Source of the DNA: Nitrospira sp.
GTDB lineage: Bacteria > Nitrospirota > Nitrospiria > Nitrospirales > Nitrospiraceae
Direction of reading: 5' to 3'
DNA length: 35,321 nucleotides
NCBI GenBank assembly: GCA_013140455.1
Contig: JABFSU010000010.1
Location: forward strand, 1 to 35,321
The notes under the pieces: model-generated
What the model was told of the DNA's origin: nothing
Databases searched by the model: none
What the model saw: the letters and a program-made list of their open reading frames with translations, nothing else
Program-made: the position numbers and the translations under genes
Part shown: positions 7,857-16,363 of the stretch, piece after piece
How positions within the stretch are numbered: position 1 is the first letter of the stretch
Layout of the letters: each line of letters opens with the position of its first letter

Positions 7857-8807
7857 TCAAGCCGAATGCGCGGCGCCGAGCGCCTGCAGCGTCGCATCCA
7901 GCGATTTCGGATCATGAACGTTCAATAATTTCGCATCCGGAAGAATGCGCTTGATCAGGCCCGTCAACACCGTCCCGGGCCCCACCTCAATAAATGTCGT
8001 CACGCCCAGTTTTGCCATCGCCTGCACCGAGTCTTCCCACAGTACCGATGACGGAAGTTGGCGGACCAGCGAGGGTTGAATCTCGGCGGCCCGGCTGATG
8101 GGTTTGGCTTCGGCGTTATTAACAAGCGGCGTGGCCAAGTCAGTCCACCGCACCGCGGCAAGATCTTTCGACAGTCGGTCGGCAGCGATCTGCATCAACG
8201 GAGTATGAACAGGAACGCTGACTGGCAACGGGATTGCCTTCTTGCAACCCTTGCCTTTGGCCAGCTCAATCGCTCGTTCAACGGCAGCTTTTTCTCCGGC
8301 AATGACCACCTGCCCGGGCGAATTGAAGTTGGCCGCTGCGACCACGCCGACCGAGGAAGCTTCACGGCAAATCTCACGGACCACATCCGGCGTCAATCCG
8401 AGCAGCGCCGCCACCTGGCCGGTGCCCGGCGGTACCGCTTCAGACATATAGCGCCCGCGCTTCTGCACTAACCCTACTGCATCTCGAAAAGACACACCGC
8501 CCGCAGCTACCAGCGCCGAATATTCACCCAGACTGTGCCCGGCCACCGCCATCGGCTTCAGCCCCATCGAATCCAATGTCTTGAGAGCCGCGATGCTACT
8601 CACTAACAAAGCCGGTTGCGTATTCTCCGTGAGATTCAATCGTTCAGCCGGCCCTTCGAAGCAGAGCGCCGCACTGTCATAACCGAGAACGGCCGACGCC
8701 TCGTCATAGACCTGCTTCAATCTGGGATAGGCCTCGCAGAGCGCTTTGCCCATGCCGACTGACTGCGACCCTTGTCCTGGGAATACCAATCCGATGCCTG
8801 AATTCAT
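7857..8807 (-). CDS. fabD: malonyl-CoA:ACP transacylase
   Basis: A 316-residue acyltransferase. FPGQGSQ opens the protein, GHSLGEYSA holds the nucleophile Ser92, and the partner His201 is in VPVHTPLM. The Gln of GQGSQ and a substrate-binding Arg near 117 (KRGRY) are also present. It loads malonyl groups onto ACP for FabH and FabF. The spacing to fabG is 27 nt. Confidence 0.97.
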   Translation of the reverse strand: MNSGIGLVFPGQGSQSVGMGKALCEAYPRLKQVYDEASAVLGYDSAALCFEGPAERLNLTENTQPALLVSSIAALKTLDSMGLKPMAVAGHSLGEYSALVAAGGVSFRDAVGLVQKRGRYMSEAVPPGTGQVAALLGLTPDVVREICREASSVGVVAAANFNSPGQVVIAGEKAAVERAIELAKGKGCKKAIPLPVSVPVHTPLMQIAADRLSKDLAAVRWTDLATPLVNNAEAKPISRAAEIQPSLVRQLPSSVLWEDSVQAMAKLGVTTFIEVGPGTVLTGLIKRILPDAKLLNVHDPKSLDATLQALGAAHSA

Positions 8808-8887
8808 GGGGGGTAGATATCTTAGAAATGACGTGGAATGTCAACGGGAAAAGTTGTACAGGACGGCTGCGTGTCGGCTCACCGCCG

Positions 8888-9862
8888 TTACCACCGAATC
8901 AGCGCCGACGCCCAGGTCAGCCCGGCCCCGAATGCGCCCAACATGACGAGCGATCCATCTCGAATCCGCCCCGCTCGAACCGCCTCATCCAGCGCGATCG
9001 GGATGGATGCAGCCGACGTATTTCCATACTGCTCAAGATTCAGCATCACCTTCTCAAGCGGAAGACCGAGCCGTTCCATCACCGCCTTGAGAATCCGCAT
9101 ATTGGCCTGATGCGGCACATAGAGATCCAAATCTTCGACCTGCAGTTGGTTCGCTGCCAGCGTCTCCCGCGCAATCTCTTCGAGCGTCCGCACGGCCACC
9201 TTGAAGGTCTCATTCCCCTTCATCTTAATGAAGTGGGTCCGCTCGGTCACCACCTGCTCAGAGAGTGGCGTACGCGACCCGCCGGCCGGCACAGTGATCA
9301 ACTCACAGAGACTCCCGTCCGACCGCAAATGCGTCGAGAGAATCCCCCGTTCACCGGCACTCGCGCTGACCACGGCAGCCCCCGCCCCATCACCAAACAG
9401 GATGCAGGTATTCCTGTCGCTCCAATCGGTAATCGCCGACATCACCTCGGATCCGATCACCAAGACATGCCGCATCCCGGTTCGCACATAGGCATCCGCC
9501 ACCGACAAGGCGTAGACAAATCCACAGCAGGCCGCCGACAGGTCGCAGGCCGCCGCCTTCGTCGCGCCCAGTTGATGCTGCACCAGGCAGGCGGTCGCCG
9601 GAAGCGGATAGTCGCCCGTGCAGGTGGCAACCAGGATCAAATCGAGGTCGGATGCCGCAAGGCCGGCTGCCGCCAGTGCACGCCGCCCGGCCTGAACCGC
9701 CAGATCCGAGCAGGCTTCGCCAGATGCCGCGATATGGCGCTCGCGGATTCCCGTCCGCTCGCGAATCCAATCATCGGAGGTCGCCACCATACGCTCAAGC
9801 TCCGTATTGGGCATGACCCGAGACGGGGCGTACGATCCGGTTCCCGCGATACGGGATTTCAT
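8888..9862 (-). CDS. fabH: beta-ketoacyl-ACP synthase III
   Basis: With the ATG at 9862 this is 324 residues, the family's usual size, and the ATG overlaps the plsX stop as ATGA. The longer frame upstream lies inside plsX and is not needed. The catalytic triad Cys112 (SAACCGF), His251 (VPHQANMRI) and Asn281 (GNTSAASIP) is present. It condenses acetyl-CoA, or branched starters, with malonyl-ACP to begin fatty acid synthesis. Starter specificity cannot be judged from sequence alone. Confidence 0.97.
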   Translation of the reverse strand: MKSRIAGTGSYAPSRVMPNTELERMVATSDDWIRERTGIRERHIAASGEACSDLAVQAGRRALAAAGLAASDLDLILVATCTGDYPLPATACLVQHQLGATKAAACDLSAACCGFVYALSVADAYVRTGMRHVLVIGSEVMSAITDWSDRNTCILFGDGAGAAVVSASAGERGILSTHLRSDGSLCELITVPAGGSRTPLSEQVVTERTHFIKMKGNETFKVAVRTLEEIARETLAANQLQVEDLDLYVPHQANMRILKAVMERLGLPLEKVMLNLEQYGNTSAASIPIALDEAVRAGRIRDGSLVMLGAFGAGLTWASALIRW

Positions 9863-10881
9863 GCCGAGGGCTCCACAGGCGATGGACTGGCAATGCTCTC
9901 TTCGATATCCCGCTGAATCAATTCGTGCACGCGCCCTTCGGCCATCCCTTTGGCCCGGCGGATGGCATTCTTGATGGCTTTCGCCGAGGAGCGGCCGTGG
10001 CAGATGATGGTGATCCCGTTGACCCCGAGCAACGGTGCCCCGCCGAACTCGGCATAGTCGATCTTGCGTTTCAGATTGAGGAGCGGCGCCGCGATCAGCG
10101 GATACGCCAGTCGGCCCAGCCACGAACTGGAAATTTCTTTGATCAGGAGCTTCTTGATGGTCTCAGCCACGCCCTCGGAAATCTTCAGCGCGACATTCCC
10201 GATAAACCCGTCGCAGACGACGACATCGGCCGTTCCGCTATAGACCTCGCGCCCCTCGACGTTGCCGATAAAGTTCAGGGAACTGGCCTTCAAAAGTTTG
10301 AAGGCCTCCTTAGTGACTTCATTGCCCTTGCTGTCTTCTTCACCGATACTCAAAAGGCCGACGCGGGGGTTTGGCTTGCGGAAGAGATGCTTGCCGTATT
10401 CGTTCCCCATCAGGGCGAATTGTTCGAGATGTTTCGCCGAGCAGTCGACATTGGCGCCGACATCCAGCATGACGGCTTCTCCCGTCAGCGTCGGCAAACT
10501 GGTGGCGATGGCCGGGCGTTCAACACCCTTGGTCAATCCCAACACAAAAAATGACGACACCATGCTCGCACCGGTGTTGCCCGGGCTCACTACCGCGCTG
10601 GCCTCGCCGCTCTTCACCAGCTCCGTTGCGATCCAGATCGATGAATCCCGCTTTTTGCGCGCGACGGCTGCGGGCGATTCATGCATCTCGACGACCTGAG
10701 GCGCATGCCGAATCGATAGGCGGGGATCGGTTGCAGCGAGGCGCGCGCATTCGCGCTTCAAGACCGCCTCATCGCCGACGAGAATGACCTCGACGTCGAG
10801 CTCTTTGGCCGCCTGTATGGCACCCTCGATACAGGGTGCGGGACCATGGTCCCCCCCCATCGCATCAAGCGCGATCTTCAT
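9859..10881 (-). CDS. plsX: phosphate acyltransferase PlsX
   Basis: A 340-residue protein of normal length starting MKIALDAMGGDHGP, the family hallmark, with VSPGNTGASMVSSFFVLG, LPTLTGEAVMLDVGAN, VCDGFIGNVALKISEG and the late GAPLLGVNG block. PlsX makes acyl-phosphate from acyl-ACP for PlsY, the first committed step toward phosphatidic acid in most bacteria. It lies in the conserved rpmF-plsX-fabH order, with a 161-nt gap to rpmF that shows no gene and no convincing terminator. Confidence 0.97.
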   Translation of the reverse strand: MKIALDAMGGDHGPAPCIEGAIQAAKELDVEVILVGDEAVLKRECARLAATDPRLSIRHAPQVVEMHESPAAVARKKRDSSIWIATELVKSGEASAVVSPGNTGASMVSSFFVLGLTKGVERPAIATSLPTLTGEAVMLDVGANVDCSAKHLEQFALMGNEYGKHLFRKPNPRVGLLSIGEEDSKGNEVTKEAFKLLKASSLNFIGNVEGREVYSGTADVVVCDGFIGNVALKISEGVAETIKKLLIKEISSSWLGRLAYPLIAAPLLNLKRKIDYAEFGGAPLLGVNGITIICHGRSSAKAIKNAIRRAKGMAEGRVHELIQRDIEESIASPSPVEPSA

Positions 10882-11042
10882 ACGGGGAAATGTGCTCGAG
10901 ATTGGAATAGATGGCTGAACACGCGTGGCACCCGTGATTCTCTCCGATGTGCCGAGAGCTTAGCGCAGACACACGAATTGCACAACCGGAACGAAAGGAG
11001 CCGAGGCCCGAGAGACCTCAGCATCCCTGTTTCGCGGTCCTG

Positions 11043-11228
11043 CTACGACTCTTCGACCTGAATGACTGCCTTACCCTTGTATGTTCCACAGTTCAAACAA
11101 GTGTAGTGCGGCAGCTTCAGCTCGTGACACTGCGGACATACGGACATCCCCGGAGGGGTCATCCGCAGTTTTTGTGTGCGTCGCTTGTCGCGGCGTGCAC
11201 GAGAATGTTTATGTTTCGGATTAGGCAT
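11043..11228 (-). CDS. rpmF: 50S ribosomal protein L32
   Basis: 61 residues. The basic N-terminus MPNPKHKHSRARRDKRRTQ is typical. Four cysteines (C31, C34, C44, C47) form an intact zinc ribbon, so this is the zinc-binding form. It lies between yceD and plsX as in many bacteria. GGAAGGAG upstream gives a good ribosome binding site. Confidence 0.97.
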   Translation of the reverse strand: MPNPKHKHSRARRDKRRTQKLRMTPPGMSVCPQCHELKLPHYTCLNCGTYKGKAVIQVEES

Positions 11229-11277
11229 GGCAACTCCTTCCCACGTTCAAGACCGCCGGGAGATCCGCCCCCCGACG

Positions 11278-11853
11278 TCACTTCTGTTCAGTCTTCAAAC
11301 TCTTCAATACTTGAAACGGAGTGGTCGGCGCCTCATCCGGACAGGCACACCGCCCCTCGTTCAAATTCTTTCCACAATGCGGGCACAACCCGGCACAATC
11401 GTCTTTGCACAACGGATGCATCGGGTTCGACAAAATCACTTGCTCTCGCAGCATCGGTGCGAGCTCCAAATGATCACCCTCGTAATGATAAATCTCGTCA
11501 TCCGTCTCGTCCGGCTCAACCTCTACCGGCTCGACAGCTTTTTTGCGATGATCAACCCGCCTGGCCGCCGGCGGAACTATTTTCTGCTCCGGTTCATAGA
11601 CGACACGGAGCGCAAACGCCAACGGCTCAGAAAAATGAGTCAAGCACCGCACACACTCCCGGATGGCCGTCCCTTCCACCACTCCGGTCACACAAATCGT
11701 GCGCTCGACCTTGGTCAGGTCCAATCCGACCGCCAACGCTCCATCGAGCTGCGTGTCGGCTTCGGTCAGTCCCAGCTCCTCAGCAGTCACATCACCCGTA
11801 AGCGACAACCCGTCGGCGGTGATATCTGCAAGATGCGGTGTGAGCAGATCCAT
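11278..11853 (-). CDS. yceD: YceD/DUF177-family protein (23S rRNA accumulation protein)
   Basis: About 191 residues from ATG 11853. GGAG ends six bases before this ATG; the adjacent ATG 11856 and a GTG at 11908-11910 that almost abuts rpsR are alternatives. The domain has CVRCL in the middle and a Cys-rich C-terminal block CKDDCAGLCPHCGKNLNEG followed by CAC, the DUF177 signature of non-enteric members. Family members affect 23S rRNA maturation, and the gene nearly always precedes rpmF, as here. An acidic stretch (EVEPDETDDE) sits between the two Cys regions. Confidence 0.85.
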   Translation of the reverse strand: MDLLTPHLADITADGLSLTGDVTAEELGLTEADTQLDGALAVGLDLTKVERTICVTGVVEGTAIRECVRCLTHFSEPLAFALRVVYEPEQKIVPPAARRVDHRKKAVEPVEVEPDETDDEIYHYEGDHLELAPMLREQVILSNPMHPLCKDDCAGLCPHCGKNLNEGRCACPDEAPTTPFQVLKSLKTEQK

Positions 11854-11915
11854 CATGATCTCCGGCGACCAGCCGGCTCCAGACGCCTGTATCGCGTCGC
11901 GCTGACTCACGCGCG

Positions 11916-12194
11916 CTATCGCTCCTCGGCAAAGCTGATGATCGCGATGTGCCGGGCGCGCTTGATCGAAATCGTCAATTCACGCTGATGCCGCATGCAG
12001 TTCCCGGATATCCGGCGCGGGACGATCCGTCCACGCTCGGTGAGAAAATTCCGGAGCAACCCGGCATCCTTAAAATCAATCGGAGCCTTCTCCAGGCAAA
12101 ACCGGCAAGGCCGGCGCCGCTGAAACAACCGCCCGCCGCCCCCGTTACCGTCACGGCGATCACCGCCGCCTGCACTGCCACCCGTTCGTTCCAT
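11916..12194 (-). CDS. rpsR: 30S ribosomal protein S18
   Basis: 92 residues from ATG 12194, which has GGAGG five bases upstream. A Gly/Asp-rich N-terminal tail (1-21) precedes the conserved core: CRFC (C30, C33), [19 protein letters not shown] and [26 protein letters not shown]. It partners S6 on the small subunit and is encoded with it here. The glycine-rich tail is longer than in E. coli S18. Confidence 0.96.
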   Translation of the reverse strand: MERTGGSAGGGDRRDGNGGGGRLFQRRRPCRFCLEKAPIDFKDAGLLRNFLTERGRIVPRRISGNCMRHQRELTISIKRARHIAIISFAEER

Positions 12195-12217
12195 CACTGC
12201 CTCCTCGTTCGTCCTAA

Positions 12218-12631
12218 TCAATGCTGTTCGTCAAATTCATAGCTGGGTTCGTCATGAATCGGCGGCTCACCGCCCGGTCCGCCGCTCACCCCGCCGCCAT
12301 CCTGGCGCTTCGGCATGAACGTCACGCTCTGGGCCACCACTTCATGTTTGCTGCGCTTCTGGCCGTCTTCGGTTTCCCAGCGGCGTTGCTGGAGCCGCCC
12401 TTCAATGATCGCCCCGTTGCCCTTACTCAAATACTGGCCGCAATGTTCCGCCTGCTTGCCGAACACCACGATATCGACAAAACACACTTCCTCTTTCAGC
12501 TCCTCACCCTGCTTGAACCGCCGGCTCACCGCCAGTCCGAAGCTCGCAACAGGGGTCCCGCTCGGCGTGTACCGCAGTTCGGGATTCCGCGTGAGGTTGC
12601 CCATGAGGATGACTTTATTAAATCCGGCCAC
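12218..12631 (-). CDS. ssb: single-stranded DNA-binding protein
   Basis: 137 residues from a GTG start (12629-12631) inside the end of rpsF, with AGGAG seven bases upstream. The OB-fold core shows [53 protein letters not shown] and [20 protein letters not shown]. The C-terminal linker is Gly-rich and short, and the tail is acidic ([11 protein letters not shown]) but lacks the usual final Pro-Phe. It binds single-stranded DNA in replication and repair. The rpsF-ssb-rpsR order is classical. Confidence 0.95.
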   Translation of the reverse strand: MAGFNKVILMGNLTRNPELRYTPSGTPVASFGLAVSRRFKQGEELKEEVCFVDIVVFGKQAEHCGQYLSKGNGAIIEGRLQQRRWETEDGQKRSKHEVVAQSVTFMPKRQDGGGVSGGPGGEPPIHDEPSYEFDEQH

Positions 12632-12965
12632 CGTCGGACTCCTGCGCTGAGGCCTCCAACGGACGCGGCGGAACTAACTCTTTTTCCAGATGGACGGTCA
12701 AGAACTTGAGAATGTTGTCTTCTAAACGGTAGGCCCGCTCGAGTTCGCCGACTGTCGTGTTGGGCGCGCGAAAGTAGAAATAGGCATAGGTGCCTTTCCG
12801 CTCATGCCGCACTTCGTAGGCGAGTTTCTTCTTGCCCCAATTCTCGGCCTTGATGAATTGCGCGCCGGTCTTATCGGCCACGGCTTTCATCTTGTCGATG
12901 AGGGTATTGGTCTCCTCGTCGGAGACGGACGGACGAATAATGAACAGAGACTCGTACAGCTCCAT
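12618..12965 (-). CDS. rpsF: 30S ribosomal protein S6
   Basis: 115 residues from ATG 12965, which has AGGAGG eight bases upstream; in-frame codons further upstream belong to the leader. The sequence MELYESLFIIRPSVSDEE opens the protein, with GAQFIKAENWGKKKLAYEV and KGTYAYFYFRAP following. It is the first gene of the long operon, overlaps ssb by 14 nt, and together with S18 is known in other bacteria to repress its own mRNA. Confidence 0.97.
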   Translation of the reverse strand: MELYESLFIIRPSVSDEETNTLIDKMKAVADKTGAQFIKAENWGKKKLAYEVRHERKGTYAYFYFRAPNTTVGELERAYRLEDNILKFLTVHLEKELVPPRPLEASAQESDGGRI

Positions 12966-12990
12966 GCAGCAATCCTCCTGGACAAAGGCC

Positions 12991-13036
12991 CCGGATCCAG
13001 TCCGGAGCGAGGTGTAGGTGCCTCTATATGAGGCGC
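12991..13036 (-). promoter_or_regulatory. two-hairpin rpsF leader, candidate S6:S18 autoregulatory site
   Basis: On the minus strand, GCGCCTC and GAGGCAC (13030-13036 with 13018-13024, one wobble pair) enclose the loop ATATA. CCGGA and TCCGG (12991-13005) enclose CTGGA. Both lie between the candidate promoter and the rpsF ribosome binding site (12974-12979). S6:S18 leaders with CCG-containing hairpins are known upstream of rpsF in many phyla. I cannot match the consensus in detail by eye. Confidence 0.35.
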
Positions 13037-13048
13037 AAAGAACGGTGG

Positions 13049-13078
13049 ACGGTATCACAGCGGCAAAGAGGCTGTCAA
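13049..13078 (-). promoter_or_regulatory. candidate promoter of the rpsF operon
   Basis: TTGACA (13073-13078) on the minus strand, with weak -10 candidates GATACC (13051-13056, 16-nt spacer) or TACCGT (13049-13054, 18-nt spacer). It is the only good -35 in the 12966-13143 gap. Confidence 0.35.
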
Positions 13079-13143
13079 TTGAATGAGTGCTGCTTGGGAT
13101 CGTTATCGTTCGGACGACGCCACAGCTTAAAGAGAGTGGCCGC

Positions 13144-13728
13144 CTAGTCTCTTCGATCAAACCAATAGATCAACTCGATAAGATGGAGATCCACTCCGCG
13201 GCTGTCTTGCCCGTAGAGCGTTGCATCCGAGTAATGTTGAAAGTGATAGCCGACTCCGAACGGCCCGGCCACGCGGCTGGTTATTCCGAACGTCCATACA
13301 AATTGAAATGGCCCGCCAAAATTCTGCCGGCCGAACTTAGAATCGCTCAGCAGCGCCCCTCCCCCTCCCATATCGATGGCCACGAGTCCGTCCTTGCGAC
13401 CCACCACAATATCGAGCGGCACCACGGTCATGATTCCGTTCGTTTCATCACCTCCCCGAAGTGCGCCGAGCGAGGCAAGCATTCTGGTGCCGAGCACCCA
13501 GCCTCCGCCAAGCTCTTTCTCCCAGGGGAGTCGAACTGTCGCAGCAAGATCGATCTGGTTAAAATCGCTCCGCCGCTCTCTCCCTAGCGGTGACCCGCCG
13601 CTGACGCCCCCTCTGATTCTGATCGATTCAAAAGCAAACTCTCCGGCCCGAGCCGCCCCAACGAGCCCAGTCTGGAAGGCCGTCACACTCATCAGGACAA
13701 AGACCATCACGTGCATATGTCTACGCAT
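13144..13728 (-). CDS. PagL-like acyloxyacyl hydrolase / lipid A 3-O-deacylase
   Basis: A 194-residue protein with a signal peptide (Arg-rich start, hydrophobic VMVFVLMSVTAFQTGL, likely cleavage after ARA near 28). The remainder is rich in alternating beta-strand patterns and ends in an aromatic strand (LIELIYWF), as in outer-membrane beta-barrels. The C-terminal YHFQHYSDAT carries the H165-x-S167 pair of PagL, and GVD (D180) is where many homologues have Glu or Asp as the third catalytic residue. The family removes the 3-O-acyl chain of lipid A in the outer membrane. It is last in the prs-rplY-pth group, 82 nt after pth, with GAGG seven bases before the ATG. Activity is inferred; the overall similarity is limited to the C-terminal motif region. 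Confidence 0.65.
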   Translation of the reverse strand: MRRHMHVMVFVLMSVTAFQTGLVGAARAGEFAFESIRIRGGVSGGSPLGRERRSDFNQIDLAATVRLPWEKELGGGWVLGTRMLASLGALRGGDETNGIMTVVPLDIVVGRKDGLVAIDMGGGGALLSDSKFGRQNFGGPFQFVWTFGITSRVAGPFGVGYHFQHYSDATLYGQDSRGVDLHLIELIYWFDRRD

Positions 13729-13810
13729 CCAAGAACCTCACACTCATCATACCCATTGGCTTATCGAGTCATGCCACAGCCCTGCCCATCCTGCATCCCT
13801 CAGCCGCAAC

Positions 13811-14395
13811 CTACGCCTCATCCGGCATAGGCTTCTCCCGAATATTGAATTGATTCATGGCAGTGGAAAGACCGCGATGGATCAGACACTCCAATGCATC
13901 AACGGCTCGTTCGAGGCACGGCGTAAAGACCGCCATCTCATCCTGCGTGACCGGCTGCAACACATAGTCGGCGGCGTCCAGGCCAGGAGCAGGCCGACCG
14001 ATTCCGATTTTGACACGGGTAAACTGCGGAGTCCCGAGTGCCTCAATGACCGATTTGATCCCGTTATGCCCGCCGGCCCCGCCGCCCTGTTTGATGCGTA
14101 AACGACCGGGTTCCAAATCGAGATCGTCGTGAATGAGAATCAAGTTGTCCGGCTTGATTTTGAACTCACGCAGTAAGCCTTTGAGGGGAGGACCCGTAAG
14201 ATTCATCCAGTCCAACAAGCCGGCGAGCTCGATGAACTCCGACCCGAGCCGACCGGATCCTCGTTGAGTAATACCGCGGGAGGCAAGATGGATAGACCAT
14301 CGAGCAGCCGCCCGCTCGATGGTCCACATACCGACGTTGTGACGGGTCCGGGCGTAGGCTTTGCCTGGATTGCCCAGTCCGACGAGGAGATGCAC
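13811..14395 (-). CDS. pth: peptidyl-tRNA hydrolase
   Basis: 194 residues, standard length, from a GTG start two bases after the rplY stop. GLGNPG holds Asn9, RHNVG holds the catalytic-type His19, HDDLDLEPG holds the conserved Asp, and GGGAGGHNGIKS is the signature block. It frees tRNA from prematurely released peptides. The ribosome binding site is weak (AAGAAG in the end of rplY), which suggests translational coupling. The rplY-pth pair is common in bacteria. Confidence 0.97.
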   Translation of the reverse strand: MHLLVGLGNPGKAYARTRHNVGMWTIERAAARWSIHLASRGITQRGSGRLGSEFIELAGLLDWMNLTGPPLKGLLREFKIKPDNLILIHDDLDLEPGRLRIKQGGGAGGHNGIKSVIEALGTPQFTRVKIGIGRPAPGLDAADYVLQPVTQDEMAVFTPCLERAVDALECLIHRGLSTAMNQFNIREKPMPDEA

Positions 14396-14397
14396 CG

Positions 14398-15171
14398 CTA
14401 CTTCTTCTTTTCAGGTTCCTTCTTTTCAGCCTTCGGAGCATCCTTACCGGCGGCTTTCTTGTCGCCACCTTTGGCATCTCCGGCGGCTGCGGCTGCGCCC
14501 GCCTTCGCAGGCTCTCCGCCTTCGCCTGCTTCCTTGCCTTTCGCCGCGACTTCCGGCTCGGTCGCCGTGCCCGCTCCGCCAGTCAACAGTGCTTCCAGCT
14601 TGGCATCGGAGATCGGCGCCGCCACACTCACAATCATCAGATCTTCGTCATCGAGGAATCGGATACCTTCGCGCCGCGCAACATCCTTCAAATGAATGCC
14701 TTGGCTGATTCCGAGGGACGACGCATCCACATCGATCTGGTCCGGCATCGCCGCCGGCAAACACTCGATATGAAGCTCGCGTGTATTGTTGTGCAGCACG
14801 CCGCCTTCTTTGACGCCGGCAGGAATGCCACCGGTGACATGCACCGGCACCTTCACGCGAATCGGCTTGTCCATCGAGACTTCGAACAGATCCGCATGGA
14901 GCACACTGCCTGTAATGGGATCGACCTGATAATCGCGCAACAACGCCGTGCGACTCGCCTTTGTCTTGGCTCCGCCGACGGTCAATGACACCAGCACCGT
15001 ACTGCCGGCTTGCGCCTTGAGAATCTTCACCAATTCATCCGGATTGACGGTCAACAGCACACACTCACCTTGACCATAGAGGACAGCGGGGATCTTGCCA
15101 CTCCGTCGCAACTGGCGTGCGATACCCTTCCCTGACTGCTCCCGTACGGTCACTGCTAAATCAAATTTCAT
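14398..15171 (-). CDS. rplY: 50S ribosomal protein L25/general stress protein Ctc, long form
   Basis: 257 residues. The N-terminal L25 domain (about 1-92) begins MKFDLAVTVREQSGKGIARQ and binds 5S rRNA. The TL5/CTC beta domain follows (about 100-190, with VPVHVTGGIPAGVKEGGVL). From about 200 the chain is a low-complexity Ala/Gly/Lys/Glu tail ending PEKKK, longer than in most CTC proteins and probably disordered. GGAGGAG before the ATG is a strong ribosome binding site. It lies 50 nt after prs in the conserved prs-rplY-pth order. Confidence 0.95.
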   Translation of the reverse strand: MKFDLAVTVREQSGKGIARQLRRSGKIPAVLYGQGECVLLTVNPDELVKILKAQAGSTVLVSLTVGGAKTKASRTALLRDYQVDPITGSVLHADLFEVSMDKPIRVKVPVHVTGGIPAGVKEGGVLHNNTRELHIECLPAAMPDQIDVDASSLGISQGIHLKDVARREGIRFLDDEDLMIVSVAAPISDAKLEALLTGGAGTATEPEVAAKGKEAGEGGEPAKAGAAAAAGDAKGGDKKAAGKDAPKAEKKEPEKKK

Positions 15172-15221
15172 GATGCTCCTCCGTCTCTCTTACGTCGATC
15201 TGGTCCCCGTGATTCAAGGAC

Positions 15222-16163
15222 TCAGGCAAATAATGAGCTGACTGATTCGTCTTCGTGAATACGCCGAATGGCCTCGCCCAATAACGGCGCGACCGAAAGT
15301 TGATGCAACTTGGGGCACGCCTGCTCTTTCCCGCGCAAGGGAATGGTATTGGTCACCACCACCTGCGACAAACAGGACTTTGTGATCCGCTCCAACGCCG
15401 GTCCGGACAATACCGCGTGCGTGCACGCCGTCCACACTTCCCGCGCCCCTTTGTCGGCACAAGCCTGTGCGCCCTGCACGATGGTCCCGGCCGTGTCGAT
15501 CATGTCGTCCAAGAGCAACACGCTCTTGCCCTGCACATCGCCGATGATATTCATGATCTGCGCTTGATTCGGACCTTCACGACGTTTATCGATAATGGCA
15601 AGATTGGCCTGCAGACGTTTGGCAAAGGCCCGCGCGCGCTCGACCCCGCCGGCGTCCGGCGACACCACCACCAAATCACTGATCTTTTTCTTGGTGATGT
15701 AATCCAAGAGCACGGGCAATGCATACAGGTGATCGACCGGCACATTGAAAAATCCCTGGATCTGCCCTGCATGGAGGTCCATCGTCAATACACGATCGGC
15801 ACCTGCCGTACTGATCAAATCTGCCACCAGCTTCGCCGAAATCGGCACGCGCGGTTGATCTTTCCGATCCTGCCGACCATATCCAAAGTACGGAATAACC
15901 GCTGTGATCCGGTTCGCCGACGAGCGCTTGAGCGCGTCGATGATGATCAACAACTCCAGAAGGGAGTCATTCACCGGCTGACAGGTCGACTGCACGACAA
16001 AGACGTCAGCGCCGCGCACATTTTCATCGATTTTGACACGGATCTCGCCGTCGCTAAAGGAGGAGACGGTGGCCTCCCCGAGCTTTTGCCCAAGATAGGT
16101 GCAGATCTCGTGGGCAAGCGCAGGATTAGCGTTCCCAGAGAATATTTTCAGTTCTCTGTTCAT
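15222..16163 (-). CDS. prs: ribose-phosphate pyrophosphokinase (PRPP synthetase)
   Basis: 313 residues from ATG 16163; GTG 16164-16166 is directly upstream, but GAGAAG is better spaced for the ATG. Class I features are KIFSGNAN, the flexible loop [11 protein letters not shown], the metal-binding [11 protein letters not shown] and the PRPP-binding loop [13 protein letters not shown]. It makes PRPP from ribose-5-phosphate and ATP for nucleotide, His and Trp synthesis. It heads prs-rplY-pth behind an unusually long leader. Confidence 0.97.
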   Translation of the reverse strand: MNRELKIFSGNANPALAHEICTYLGQKLGEATVSSFSDGEIRVKIDENVRGADVFVVQSTCQPVNDSLLELLIIIDALKRSSANRITAVIPYFGYGRQDRKDQPRVPISAKLVADLISTAGADRVLTMDLHAGQIQGFFNVPVDHLYALPVLLDYITKKKISDLVVVSPDAGGVERARAFAKRLQANLAIIDKRREGPNQAQIMNIIGDVQGKSVLLLDDMIDTAGTIVQGAQACADKGAREVWTACTHAVLSGPALERITKSCLSQVVVTNTIPLRGKEQACPKLHQLSVAPLLGEAIRRIHEDESVSSLFA

Positions 16164-16200
16164 CACCGACTTCTCAAAATATCCAATCTCTTACTATTAA

Positions 16201-16305
16201 GTAACTGAATTCTTGAATGAATTGACTTACCGGCGGACGTCGGCACCGTGCGGATACTCTGCCACTTTGCTCACGGCTCGCTGCGGAAGAAGCCAACCAA
16301 GTGGC
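16201..16305 (-). promoter_or_regulatory. structured 5' leader of prs
   Basis: Two hairpins stand between the candidate promoter and the prs start. The first has GCCACTT (16299-16305) paired with AAGTGGC (16261-16267), with GGCT/AGCC nested inside. The second, at 16201-16230, is a 12-position stem with two mismatches (GTAACTGAATTC against GAATTGACTTAC, plus-strand sequence) around a six-base loop. About 40 nt then lead to the start codon. No T-tract follows either hairpin, so a terminator is unlikely. No known riboswitch class was recognised. Confidence 0.45.
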
Positions 16306-16309
16306 GGAC

Positions 16310-16337
16310 TTTATCGGAAAGGGCTCGGATTTGTCAA
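16310..16337 (-). promoter_or_regulatory. candidate sigma-70 promoter of prs
   Basis: TTGACA (16332-16337), a 16-nt spacer and GATAAA (16310-16315) on the minus strand, in the ispE-prs gap. The leader to the prs ATG would be about 140 nt. Confidence 0.45.
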
Positions 16338-16363
16338 CCGATTGCCAGTAAATCAGAAGGGAA

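Noticed and set aside
8828-9916. Long plus-strand open frame opposite fabH
   Set aside because: Shadow of fabH and its neighbours in a GC-rich genome; no recognisable motif.
14398-14570. Frameshift or low-complexity artefact at the end of rplY
   Set aside because: The frame stays open to a normal stop beside pth, and Ala/Lys/Glu-rich tails are known in the CTC form of L25.
16164-16363. A tRNA gene between ispE and prs, as in some bacteria
   Set aside because: Neither strand shows a T-arm GTTCGAATC-like block or a plausible acceptor stem; only leader hairpins are present.
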